20,979 bases of DNA. It comes from Acanthamoeba sp. SK_2022b (taxonomy: Eukaryota; Discosea; Longamoebia; Acanthamoebidae). The notes beneath the pieces are model-generated. The model ran no database searches, was not told the origin of the DNA, and was given only the letters and a program-made list of their open reading frames with translations. Of the stretch, positions 1 through 6,002 are shown piece after piece (the stretch's first letter is position 1; each line of letters begins with the position of its first letter). Both the position numbers and the translations under genes were made by a program. The DNA is taken from assembly GCA_027943245.1 (NCBI GenBank), contig JANDJZ010000879.1, forward strand, positions 1-20,979, read 5' to 3'.

Positions 1-1
1 C

Positions 2-130
2 GCAGCCAAAGCGCTGTACGCCGATTTCACTATCACCCCGATCACCGCCCGCCGCTCTGTCAGCGCCAAAGCTGCCAGCCGCGCAACAGCTGGCGAGATC
101 ATCGCAACTCTGGAGGCAGTCAATGCTTGA
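2..130 (+). CDS. Hypothetical early protein, 3' end only
   Basis: An open frame runs from the left edge to a TGA at 128-130 and encodes the last 42 residues of a protein. The visible part is rich in alanine, threonine and isoleucine and ends with a likely helix (GEIIATLEAVNA). Its stop overlaps the next gene's ATG at 123, the tight coupling seen through this whole early cluster. The position, upstream of gpA in a P2-like phage, is where short early genes and replication helpers usually lie. I do not recognise the family, and no motif assigns a function. Confidence 0.55.
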   Translation, partial: AAKALYADFTITPITARRSVSAKAASRATAGEIIATLEAVNA

Positions 131-571
131 ACTAAAGCCGTGCCCGTTCTGCGGTGGCCCTGCCAGCTTAGACCAGTGCTCAAAGCACCAACCGCACAAC
201 AATTTATTTATGCCTGGCTGTGAAAACTGCAAAATCAAAATTCACGGAGGAGATGTGGGATTGGTTGGTTCAAGGGGAGAAATGCCGCCGTTGAGGCATG
301 GAACCGCAGGCCGAGAGAGGATCGCATTCAGCGACGCATGGAGCGCATCGATTCAATGCTCACCGAATCAGTACAGGCGCTTAAAGCCGCAGAACAGCTT
401 AACGCAGAGGCTGAAGTTAGAGGCGTAGAGAAGCTGGCGGCCGCATTCAAATCATGGGCTAGTGACGAAACTTTCCCAGATTATGAAGCGCAGCGGCATT
501 GGGTCACTGCGAGCCAAGAGGCTTTGTCTTTTGCTGGTGATCTGCGCAATGGGAGCTGTGATGATCGATAA
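123..571 (+). pseudogene. Lar-like zinc-binding protein gene, frameshifted
   Basis: The N-terminus reads LKPCPFCGG, followed by a second Cys pair (CENC) about 27 residues later. This is the treble-clef/zinc-ribbon pattern of the Lar family (restriction alleviation proteins). Members end the domain with an A-x-x-A-W-N-R type motif. That motif (AAVEAWNRRP) is present here but in another frame, coded from about 281. The first frame continues to a stop at 428 with unlike-family residues; the second frame is open from 224 to 571. The frame must therefore change between about 224 and 290, equivalent to one missing base (or two extra). A good ribosome site (GGAGG, 112-116) precedes the ATG. Beyond the zinc domain the second frame encodes a helical, Glu/Ala-rich tail. 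Role by family: countering host type I restriction, or an unknown early function. As sequenced, no full product is made. Confidence 0.65.
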
Positions 572-983
572 ATATCTACTCGAAGATCTGAGCCTGCGCA
601 GTGATGAAAAAGGCGAGCTGGCGCGGTGGGTTATTCAACTCCAGGCAGATGTAGACACAGAGCGGCGCAAGTCGGCATCGCTAGAAAGCGTCATTTACGC
701 TCGCGACACGCGCATCGCCGAGCTGGAAGCCAAAACAGCAATGACTATGGGCGTCGGCAGTGGGAATGGAAACCTTTTCGTGCATGGTGATTACGATTCC
801 ATAAAAGCTGCGCAGGCCATAGTTCTCGAAAATGAATCTCTCCGCGCCAAGCTGGCTACGCCGGTGCGGTTGTCCTGTGAAACGCATCCTCGTTGCCGTA
901 CTCAGCATGCCAAGGACGTTCGTGCCGCTGGCTTCACCGTCACCGTCAAGAGGGATGAGGAGCCATGTCATGAAAAAGCATGA
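561..983 (+). CDS. Hypothetical coiled-coil early protein
   Basis: The likely start is ATG 561, with GGGAG at 551-555; it overlaps the preceding stop by 11 bases. A longer frame back to 462 lies inside the upstream gene and has no ribosome site. The product is 140 residues. Residues 1-60 are charged and heptad-like (DEKGELARWVIQLQADVDTERRK), a probable coiled coil. A Gly-rich stretch follows, then a second helix and a C-terminal part with two Cys-containing segments (SCETHPRC, EEPC). It has the look of Ea22-like phage early proteins, but I cannot confirm a family. It ends inside the start region of the DUF3850 gene, so the two are probably translated together. Confidence 0.6.
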   Translation: MIDKYLLEDLSLRSDEKGELARWVIQLQADVDTERRKSASLESVIYARDTRIAELEAKTAMTMGVGSGNGNLFVHGDYDSIKAAQAIVLENESLRAKLATPVRLSCETHPRCRTQHAKDVRAAGFTVTVKRDEEPCHEKA

Positions 984-1239
984 TCTAAAAATCTTGCCGG
1001 AGCATTTCGCGGCAGTGGTCAGCGGCGAGAAGAAAGCAGAGTTTCGCATCAACGATCGGGATTACGCCGTCGGCGATCTGCTGTGCCTGTCTGAGTATGG
1101 TTGGTTGAAGGATTGCGACGGGCTGGAAGGGTTTTCGGGGCAATTCATTTGGGTGCGGATCACCCATGTCACCGATTTGTACCCGTGGAAACCGGGTTAT
1201 GTGATGTTGAGCATCGAGCGAGGCCCGTTCAAATGCTGA
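970..1239 (+). CDS. DUF3850 protein (PUA/ASCH-like fold)
   Basis: The 89-residue product opens MKKHDLKILPEHFAAV and has the block GEKKAEFRINDRDYAVGD, the hallmark of DUF3850 (K/E/R-x-NDR-x-(F/Y)-x-GD). The C-terminal strand IRVTHV-like pattern (VRITHVTDLY) also fits. DUF3850 belongs to the ASCH/PUA-like class, small beta-barrel domains thought to bind RNA or modified nucleotides; the precise role in phages is not known. The start at 970 was chosen because GAGGAG (956-961) precedes it at good spacing and family members begin close to the MKxHxLKI motif; an in-frame ATG at 955 is possible. It overlaps the previous gene by 14 bases and the next by 7. Confidence 0.85.
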   Translation: MKKHDLKILPEHFAAVVSGEKKAEFRINDRDYAVGDLLCLSEYGWLKDCDGLEGFSGQFIWVRITHVTDLYPWKPGYVMLSIERGPFKC

Positions 1240-1637
1240 AGACACCTGTAGCTACTGCCATTGCGGCCCTCAATCCCCATCACAATCACATTCAAGATTT
1301 TCATGTGCTGGCGCATCTCAATCGAGTGCGTGCCTTCGCCTGTGGTGGCCGTCGTTGCGGGAAAACCTACGCAGCCCGCCAACAGGAGCTGCTCCGCGCA
1401 GCGTTCAAGCTTTCCGTAGGCGCAACGCTGCGACTTCTTCATGCCAGAAGAAAACAGCCTCTTATGGACAGGATGGTCAGTTATGACCCTGCCAGCGGCC
1501 CAGACCAGTCAGTTGAGTGCGTATTTTGGCGCGATCCAGATACTGGCGCTTTAACGCTGCTGTCGGCCGAAAACGGCCCGCGTAAGTTGCGTTACTCGCC
1601 GTGGTTTTACTTTGACGAGTGGCCGTGGCGTGAGTAA
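1233..1637 (+). CDS. Small P-loop ATPase-like protein
   Basis: The product is 134 residues with ATG at 1233, overlapping the DUF3850 stop (ATGCTGA). It contains an exact Walker A motif, GGRRCGKT, at residues 38-45 and ends with a Walker B-like run, WFYFDE, at 124-129, five residues before its stop. The K44 to D128 distance of 84 residues resembles the spacing in phage large-terminase ATPase cores. The middle (ATLRLLHARRKQPLMDRM) could match the strand and helix after the P-loop. Nothing follows Walker B, so no coupling motif, arginine finger or nuclease is visible. The end overlaps the gpA start by 8 bases. This could be a free-standing mini ATPase, a truncated terminase-like or helicase-like protein, or a nucleotide-binding accessory factor. 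P2 has no equivalent that I know of. Function unknown. Confidence 0.7.
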   Translation: MLKTPVATAIAALNPHHNHIQDFHVLAHLNRVRAFACGGRRCGKTYAARQQELLRAAFKLSVGATLRLLHARRKQPLMDRMVSYDPASGPDQSVECVFWRDPDTGALTLLSAENGPRKLRYSPWFYFDEWPWRE

Positions 1638-4116
1638 ACCTGCCCGCGGAAGATACCAGCCATCACCGCCGCTGCCTTACCCTGGCTGCGGCGCTGCTGT
1701 TCCTGACTATCCTCACGCCTGGAATAAACCCGTTGGGCCGCAATATCGGTTGATAAAACTCCTGCTGTTGATCTCTGTTGAACTGGGTCAAGAGCAGTGG
1801 TTTTTAGGCTGGGTCACGACTACCCTCAAGCCTTACCCGCGTTTTATCCGCCAGCGTTTGGTGTCGCGTATTGATAGCATCCACGCCATGAAGGGGAGAC
1901 ATATTGCCCGCCTGGCCCTGCGCGACATTATTCGGCGGGATCTGCCTTTCATTGATACGGTGATAGACCAGCATGCTATTCAGCATGTCACTGATGACGC
2001 TTCAACGCTGACCGGCTGGGCCTTTGAACACCTAAACCCGCTGTATCACTCGTTTGCTAACCTGAATGCCCTGACCGAACGTTTTAATCGCCTTCCAGAT
2101 TTCACGCGTGAGGACGTTGATCTGTTGGCGAAAGACATCGCTATTTACATGAACAGCGTGCTCAGCGAAGTCAATGATAACTGTGAGGCACTGAGCGACA
2201 GCAAGGCCGCGCTGTTCCTGTATCAGGAGGCGGCCAACCTTGCTCAGGTACTTCATGTGAACCCGCCATACTGGCGAAAGTTTTGCCGGGGCAATCTGTG
2301 CATCTATGAAGCGGCCACCGCCATCAGCAAAATGAAGGATGAGCGGTATTGGGCGAGAAACCTGCGCAACTATGCCACCCGCTGGCGGGAACACCTGCAT
2401 ATCGCCTTTGGTGATGTTAAGCGTGGTGCGTCACCTTATTGCAGCAAACATCATGTTGATGAGTGGGACGCCAGGCGAAAACGCAGCCGCATGATCATGA
2501 GCCGGCTGGAGCTTGAAGACGAAGAAACCAAAGAGCGCCTGTCACTCATTGAGCAGATCGATAAAAGCATATCGAATCCGGCGTTGCGCCGCGTGGAGCT
2601 GATGACGCGCATCGGCGGCTTTGAGAAAGTCGCCACCGACTCCGGTTTTGCCGGCAGCTTTTTTACGTTGACCGCCCCATCGAAATACCACGCTTACACC
2701 ATCTTCGGGCACCGCAACCCGAAGTGGAACGGCGCCAACCCACGCAGAACACAGCGATACCTCAACCGGATTTGGCAACAGATCCGCGCTGAATTGGCAC
2801 GGCGGGAGATTGAGGTGTTCGGGCTGCGTGTTGCCGAGTCTCACCATGATGGAACGCCACACTGGCACGGCTTGTTGTTTACCGCGCCGGAGCACGTGGC
2901 CGAGCTGCATGAAGTCATGGAAGCGTACGCCACGCGCGAAGACGCCGCGGAGTTGCGCGGTAAGCACGGCACACAGCCGCGTTTCGAGATGAAACCTATC
3001 GATGAGAGCATCGGCAGCGCCACCGGCTATGTGGTCAAGTACATTGCAAAGAACATCGACGGTTATGCGCTCGACGGTGAGACCGACGACGAAAGCGGGC
3101 GCCCACTCAAAGAGACCGCGAAACATGCCACCGCCTGGGCATCTTGCTGGGGCATTCGTCAGTTTCAGTTTTTAGGTGGCGCGCCGGTGTCTGTTTGGCG
3201 CGAGCTGCGTCGCATGCGTAACCAGGCATTGGCCGACAAGATCAACCCGCTATTTGCACTACTGCACAAGGCCGCCGACGCCGGCGACTGGCGTGAGTAC
3301 ACCCATTTACAGGGCGGCGCGCTCGTCTCCCGCAAAGATTTGGCGCTCCGCGTGTGGTACCAGCAGGAAAACCAGCCGAACAGTTACGGCGAATACGCCT
3401 CTTTGATCAAAGGCCTCTACATGCCGGCGGTGAACATACCGCCGGTAGTCACCCGTCTTCACAGTTATCGGATCGTGAAAATGAACGCGAAGCCTTCGGG
3501 CGACGCGGGGTTGGCCCTTGACCTTTCGGGCGCGTCTGCGCCCTCTAGGACTCGTGTCAATAACTGTACTGAGGTCAAAAAACAACCAGCTTCGCAGGGG
3601 GATCCACCACTAGATCACGAGCCGGAACAGCTCGAAATAGGCCAAAAATCGGCCAGCAGGCGCAAACAGCTTGCCGACAGTCTTCGAAACCACAAACCGG
3701 CGCGGAAAAAGTCCACAGCCGAAGAGTTTGAGGCGCTGGCTTATGCCATTACGGCGGGCGAATGCACCGAACCGGATCGTCAGCGTGCCGAAAGTTACCT
3801 GCGCGCCGCACAGTCACTCAGGCAGATGGATGAAAAGGTTACGCCATTGGTCGCAAGCGTCGCTGAGCAGGTGTTGCGCTGGGCGAAGATTCGAAAAGTC
3901 ACTGTGAGCGAGCATCAGGCTAATCAGCTGGCATTGGGGAAAGAGGTCACCGTGCTGGATACCGTTTATCGGGCGAACCCGATTACCGGTGAACTGATCG
4001 TTGTCGGCATGGATCAGCAGTGGCGCCAGTCACTCGCCAAACACAAAACCGCAGATTTGGTATCGCGCTGGCAGGCTTTGGCGAGAGATAGGGTTAATGC
4101 CAGCGCTGGGGCATAA
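1630..4116 (+). CDS. A: Replication initiator gpA (HUH endonuclease)
   Basis: P2 gpA starts rolling-circle replication by nicking ori and joining covalently to the 5' end. The HUH metal motif is at H411/H413 (TPHWHGLLF), and the paired catalytic tyrosines are Y467 and Y471 in GYVVKYIAKNIDGY, matching P2's two-tyrosine site. Other P2-like blocks are SKHHVDEWDARR, LTAPSKYH and ETAKHATAWAS. GTG 1630 was chosen because it overlaps the preceding stop and gives an N-terminus of P2 type (SKPARGRYQPSPPLP); an upstream TTG at 1612 is also in frame. At 828 residues it is longer than P2 gpA (about 760), mostly through its C-terminal part. The phage origin lies inside the gene near 3531-3566. It is probably co-transcribed with the small genes before it. 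Confidence 0.95.
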   Translation: MSKPARGRYQPSPPLPYPGCGAAVPDYPHAWNKPVGPQYRLIKLLLLISVELGQEQWFLGWVTTTLKPYPRFIRQRLVSRIDSIHAMKGRHIARLALRDIIRRDLPFIDTVIDQHAIQHVTDDASTLTGWAFEHLNPLYHSFANLNALTERFNRLPDFTREDVDLLAKDIAIYMNSVLSEVNDNCEALSDSKAALFLYQEAANLAQVLHVNPPYWRKFCRGNLCIYEAATAISKMKDERYWARNLRNYATRWREHLHIAFGDVKRGASPYCSKHHVDEWDARRKRSRMIMSRLELEDEETKERLSLIEQIDKSISNPALRRVELMTRIGGFEKVATDSGFAGSFFTLTAPSKYHAYTIFGHRNPKWNGANPRRTQRYLNRIWQQIRAELARREIEVFGLRVAESHHDGTPHWHGLLFTAPEHVAELHEVMEAYATREDAAELRGKHGTQPRFEMKPIDESIGSATGYVVKYIAKNIDGYALDGETDDESGRPLKETAKHATAWASCWGIRQFQFLGGAPVSVWRELRRMRNQALADKINPLFALLHKAADAGDWREYTHLQGGALVSRKDLALRVWYQQENQPNSYGEYASLIKGLYMPAVNIPPVVTRLHSYRIVKMNAKPSGDAGLALDLSGASAPSRTRVNNCTEVKKQPASQGDPPLDHEPEQLEIGQKSASRRKQLADSLRNHKPARKKSTAEEFEALAYAITAGECTEPDRQRAESYLRAAQSLRQMDEKVTPLVASVAEQVLRWAKIRKVTVSEHQANQLALGKEVTVLDTVYRANPITGELIVVGMDQQWRQSLAKHKTADLVSRWQALARDRVNASAGA
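3531..3566 (+). other. ori: Putative replication origin (gpA nick region) inside A
   Basis: In P2 the origin lies within gene A at a GC-rich run followed by AGTCCTGTCAATAACTG, which codes for R-S-P-V-N-N-C. Here the corresponding place reads CCTCTAGGACTCGTGTCAA followed by TAACTG, coding R-T-R-V-N-N-C, after a GCG-rich lead. The resemblance is in both DNA and protein position. The exact nick was not assigned. The P2 comparison is from memory, so the location is good but the boundaries are approximate. Confidence 0.65.
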
Positions 4117-4131
4117 AAATCACATCGAGCA

Positions 4132-4228
4132 CAGACAGAAATATCTGTTCTGGCCATACCGGCAAATACAGACGGCGGCATCTGTGCCGCCTGGTGCCGG
4201 TACCGCATAGACAGAAATAGCTGTTCTG
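4132..4228. repeat. Pair of near-palindromic 21-bp direct repeats
   Basis: Copies at 4132-4152 and 4208-4228 share 19 of 21 bases, with the core ACAGAAATA(T/G)CTGTTCTG. The first copy contains a perfect inverted repeat, ACAGA-AATA-TCTGT; the second keeps ACAG...CTGT. Their spacing is 76 bp start to start, and a nested hairpin occupies the gap. They lie between the gpA stop (4116) and the methylase start (4265). Candidates are operator sites for a regulator of the methylase, binding sites of a replication protein, or remains of a small mobile palindrome. They do not have the CTGT-N8-ACAG polarity of a LexA box. Confidence 0.7.
4157..4202. other. Nested hairpin between gpA and methylase
   Basis: The outer arms TACCGGCA (4157-4164) and TGCCGGTA (4195-4202) are perfect 8-bp complements. 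Inside them is a second perfect stem, GGCGGCA (4174-4180) and TGCCGCC (4185-4191), with loop TCTG. No T-run follows, so it is not a standard intrinsic terminator. The structure is centred between the two 21-bp repeats. It could form as DNA (cruciform or single-strand hairpin during rolling-circle replication) or as RNA in a gpA-methylase transcript. Confidence 0.7.
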
Positions 4229-4264
4229 CAGCACGGTCATTATCAACAATGGAGTACCAATAAT

Positions 4265-4957
4265 ATGGGGTATTTGGGGAGCAAGGCGGCATCAGGCGCT
4301 TACCAGGCGATCATCAGTCAAATGCCGCCGCATGACACTTACATCGAAACGCACCTCGGCGGCGGCGCAATTATGTTGCGTAAACCGCCGGCTAGATACT
4401 CCATAGGGATCGATCTGGATATGTTTGCGATTGAAAATTTTAGACAACATGTGGAGGAACGGCGGGATGTAAATCTTGTGATTGACGACAGCGTCGCCTT
4501 TTTAGAGCGCATGGATTGGCCGGAATTTGGCCGCACGCTGATCTACGCAGACCCGCCCTATTTACCGGAAACCCGAACCAGCCGCGCGCGGTATCGTCAC
4601 GAGTATACCGTCGACGACCATCACCGCCTGATCGACGTGCTGCGCACCGTGCCCGCCAATGTCATGATCTCCGGCTATCCGCCCGCGCTCTACGACGAGT
4701 TGCTCGGCGACTGGCGCAGCATCCAGTTTCAAGTGATGACCCGTGGCGGCCCGCGCACTGAGCAACTGTGGATGAATTTTGCCGAGGGGGCCGCATACAG
4801 CCATGCTTTTGCCGGCGCCAACTACATCGATCGCCAGCGCATCAAACGAAAGGCGGAGCGCTGGGCCAAGAATTACAGCGCGCTACCGGCTGCCGAGCAA
4901 ACGGCGATTTTGGCCGCTATGCTGCAAAGTACACGCGAAAGAATGATCATGTTTTGA
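4265..4957 (+). CDS. D12-class DNA N6-adenine methylase
   Basis: The 230-residue protein has the two signature motifs of D12-class (Dam-type) methyltransferases in alpha order. The S-adenosylmethionine-binding motif is YIETHLGGGAIML (G32-G34), and the catalytic motif DPPY is at residues 96-99 in YADPPYLP. The N-terminal MGYLGSK replaces the usual G-x-K block. The His in THLGGG stands where many relatives have an aromatic residue; this variant occurs in phage members. The protein probably methylates adenine in a short target (GATC or other; not determinable by reading), protecting phage DNA or altering host regulation. No restriction partner is adjacent, so it is an orphan enzyme. GGAG at 4252-4255 supports the start. 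It lies between the palindrome cluster and the hic locus and is not part of the P2 core. Confidence 0.9.
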   Translation: MGYLGSKAASGAYQAIISQMPPHDTYIETHLGGGAIMLRKPPARYSIGIDLDMFAIENFRQHVEERRDVNLVIDDSVAFLERMDWPEFGRTLIYADPPYLPETRTSRARYRHEYTVDDHHRLIDVLRTVPANVMISGYPPALYDELLGDWRSIQFQVMTRGGPRTEQLWMNFAEGAAYSHAFAGANYIDRQRIKRKAERWAKNYSALPAAEQTAILAAMLQSTRERMIMF

Positions 4958-5002
4958 CTTCATGTTTCAAAATGCACATAATGACTTCATAAAGTGACTT
5001 CA
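4954..5002 (+). promoter_or_regulatory. Promoter and triple TGACTTCA repeat before hicAB
   Basis: TTGACT (4954-4959) and CATAAT (4977-4982) are spaced by 17 bases, a good sigma-70 promoter with a start near 4989. Three perfect copies of TGACTTCA overlap it: 4955-4962 over the -35, 4982-4989 at the -10 and start, and 4995-5002 just before the ribosome site (AGGA, 5004-5007). Repeats overlying a promoter suit autorepression by the downstream antitoxin, which ends in a ribbon-helix-helix-like segment. Binding is inferred. Confidence 0.7.
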
Positions 5003-5013
5003 CAGGATGCGAA

Positions 5014-5290
5014 ATGAAAGAGCAGGTTTTAGCGTTAAGGAAGCGACAAAAAAGCACGTTAGAACAGATATTTAAAACGCCTGTTCTTTCCGGGATCAAA
5101 TGGTCAGATGTGGAATCACTGATAAAAGCGCTGGGTGGGGAAGTTAAAGAGGGGGCGGGGATCGCGGTGTAAGTTTCTGCTCAATGGCAGCATTGCCAAT
5201 TTTCACCGGCCACACCCATCACCAGACACGGACAAGGGCGCGGTGGTCAACCTCCGCGAATGGCTGGAAAGCATAGGAGTTAAGCCATGA
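5014..5290 (+). pseudogene. hicA-type toxin gene, broken by a frameshift
   Basis: The ATG at 5014 follows AGGA at good spacing. The first frame carries a HicA-like N-terminal half (SGIKWSDVESLIKALGG) but ends early at 5170-5172, giving 52 residues. The family-like second half, including its histidine-containing segment and the C-terminal LREWLE, lies in the next frame and stops at 5288-5290. The shift corresponds to one extra base in or beside the G-rich tract around 5147-5161. HicA proteins are small double-stranded-RNA-binding-fold mRNA interferases whose active histidine lies in the lost half, so the short product should be inactive. The final stop overlaps the hicB ATG (ATGA), the normal operon layout. 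Confidence 0.8.
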
Positions 5291-5649
5291 CGAAGACAGC
5301 AGCAACACCAAACACCATGGAGATCGCCGGGCAGCCGGCGGTAATCAGCTTTGTTCCTGAGCTGGGCGCATTCCACGGTAAATTCCTCGGCCTGTCCGGT
5401 TACTGCGATTTCGTTTCCGACAGCATCCAGGGGCTGAAAAAAGAGGGCGAGATCTCTTTGCGCGAATATCTGGACGATTGCAGCGCCGCAGGGATCGAAC
5501 CATACGCCCGGCAAGAGAAAATCAAGACGTTTACTCTGCGCTATCCGGAGTCTTTCGGGGAACGCCTGAACCAGGCGGCGGCCGAAAATGAGGTCTCCGT
5601 AAATGCCTTTATTGTCGAAACATTGAATGAGCGAATGAAACACGCTTAA
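5287..5649 (+). CDS. hicB: HicB-family antitoxin
   Basis: The 120-residue product has the partly degenerate RNase-H-like HicB fold at the N-terminus (AVISFVPELGAFHGKFLGLSGYCDF) and the helix-turn segment DSIQGLKKEGEISLREYLDDC. At residues 82-118 is a ribbon-helix-helix-like DNA-binding region (FTLRYPESFGERLNQAAAE followed by VSVNAFIVETLNERM). In this family HicB binds and blocks HicA and represses its own operon. The start overlaps the stop of the second hicA frame by ATGA. The gene looks intact although its partner is broken, so it may survive as a repressor or as an anti-toxin against related loci. An intrinsic terminator follows at 5670. Confidence 0.88.
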   Translation: MTKTAATPNTMEIAGQPAVISFVPELGAFHGKFLGLSGYCDFVSDSIQGLKKEGEISLREYLDDCSAAGIEPYARQEKIKTFTLRYPESFGERLNQAAAENEVSVNAFIVETLNERMKHA

Positions 5650-5669
5650 AGTTCAAAATTACAGCATTT

Positions 5670-5690
5670 AGCCCGCTTTTGCGGGCTTTT
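5670..5690 (+). terminator. Intrinsic terminator after hicB
   Basis: AGCCCGC (5670-5676), loop TTTT, GCGGGCT (5681-5687), then a short T-run to 5690. The stem is a perfect 7 bp. It lies 20 bases after the hicB stop and ends the rightward early transcript before cos. Confidence 0.88.
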
Positions 5691-5706
5691 AACCGCTTAA
5701 AAATCG

Positions 5707-5806
5707 CTGCACAACCACGCCCAAAATTGCACAATTATTTGCCCACCCGAAAACCCCTTCCAGACCAGCGCCGGCGCGGCTTTGCGCCCCCTGCACAACT
5801 GCACAA
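5707..5806. repeat. Four TGCACAA-type repeats beside cos
   Basis: CTGCACAA occurs at 5707-5714, 5791-5798 and 5799-5806, the last two in perfect tandem. TTGCACAA is at 5727-5734. All are in the same orientation and end 15 bases before the left arm of cos. No gene is visible in this stretch. Possible terminase (gpM) binding sites in a cosB-like role; this is inference from position. Confidence 0.65.
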
Positions 5807-5820
5807 AAAAGCACCCTTTT

Positions 5821-5855
5821 AGCGCGCGGGCGAGGCGGGGGAGCAATCGCGCGCT
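5821..5855. other. cos: cos site (cohesive-end cleavage site)
   Basis: The 19 bases at 5829-5847, GGCGAGGCGGGGGAGCAAT, match the P2 19-nt cohesive end (GGCGAGGCGGGGAAAGCAC, from memory) in the first 12 positions and partly beyond. The flank GCGCGCTGA also matches the P2 left end. Perfect 8-bp inverted arms, AGCGCGCG (5821-5828) and CGCGCGCT (5848-5855), enclose exactly these 19 bases, as expected for staggered symmetric nicks by a terminase dimer. The position between gene A and gene Q is the P2 location. In virions the linear genome would begin here, with Q on the left end. Confidence 0.9.
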
Positions 5856-5950
5856 GAGGGGGGCCAGAGAGGTCTTTTTCTTATAGGGTTTCTGCTGCTG
5901 GTATCGCTCGCTGTTCGTTTGTTTCATTGTGAGCCATGCACCGGCGTGCA

Positions 5951-5976
5951 AAAGCACAACGCCCCGTGACGGGGCG
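5951..5976 (-). terminator. Intrinsic terminator after Q
   Basis: Read on the minus strand, the hairpin CGCCCCG-TCA-CGGGGCG (5960-5976) is followed by TTGTGCTTTT. It lies 26 bases beyond the portal gene stop and should end the leftward P-Q transcript before cos. Confidence 0.8.
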
Positions 5977-6002
5977 CTGATGGCGTGAGAGAGGAAAGCG
6001 GG

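Noticed and set aside
2542..3126. Minus-strand 194-codon frame within gpA
   Set aside because: It covers the HUH motif and catalytic tyrosine region of gpA, which is clearly the coding strand.
4132..4152. LexA (SOS) box
   Set aside because: The repeat has ACAG...CTGT polarity with a short centre, not the CTGT-N8-ACAG arrangement.
5821..5855. Intrinsic terminator
   Set aside because: The 8-bp arms are 19 bases apart with no adjoining T-run; the enclosed 19-mer matches a P2 cohesive end.
5697..5957. Minus-strand 86-codon frame across the cos region
   Set aside because: It spans the cos overhang, its arms and the TGCACAA repeats, has no clear ribosome site at its first start, and its composition follows the repeats. 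Cos explains the DNA better.
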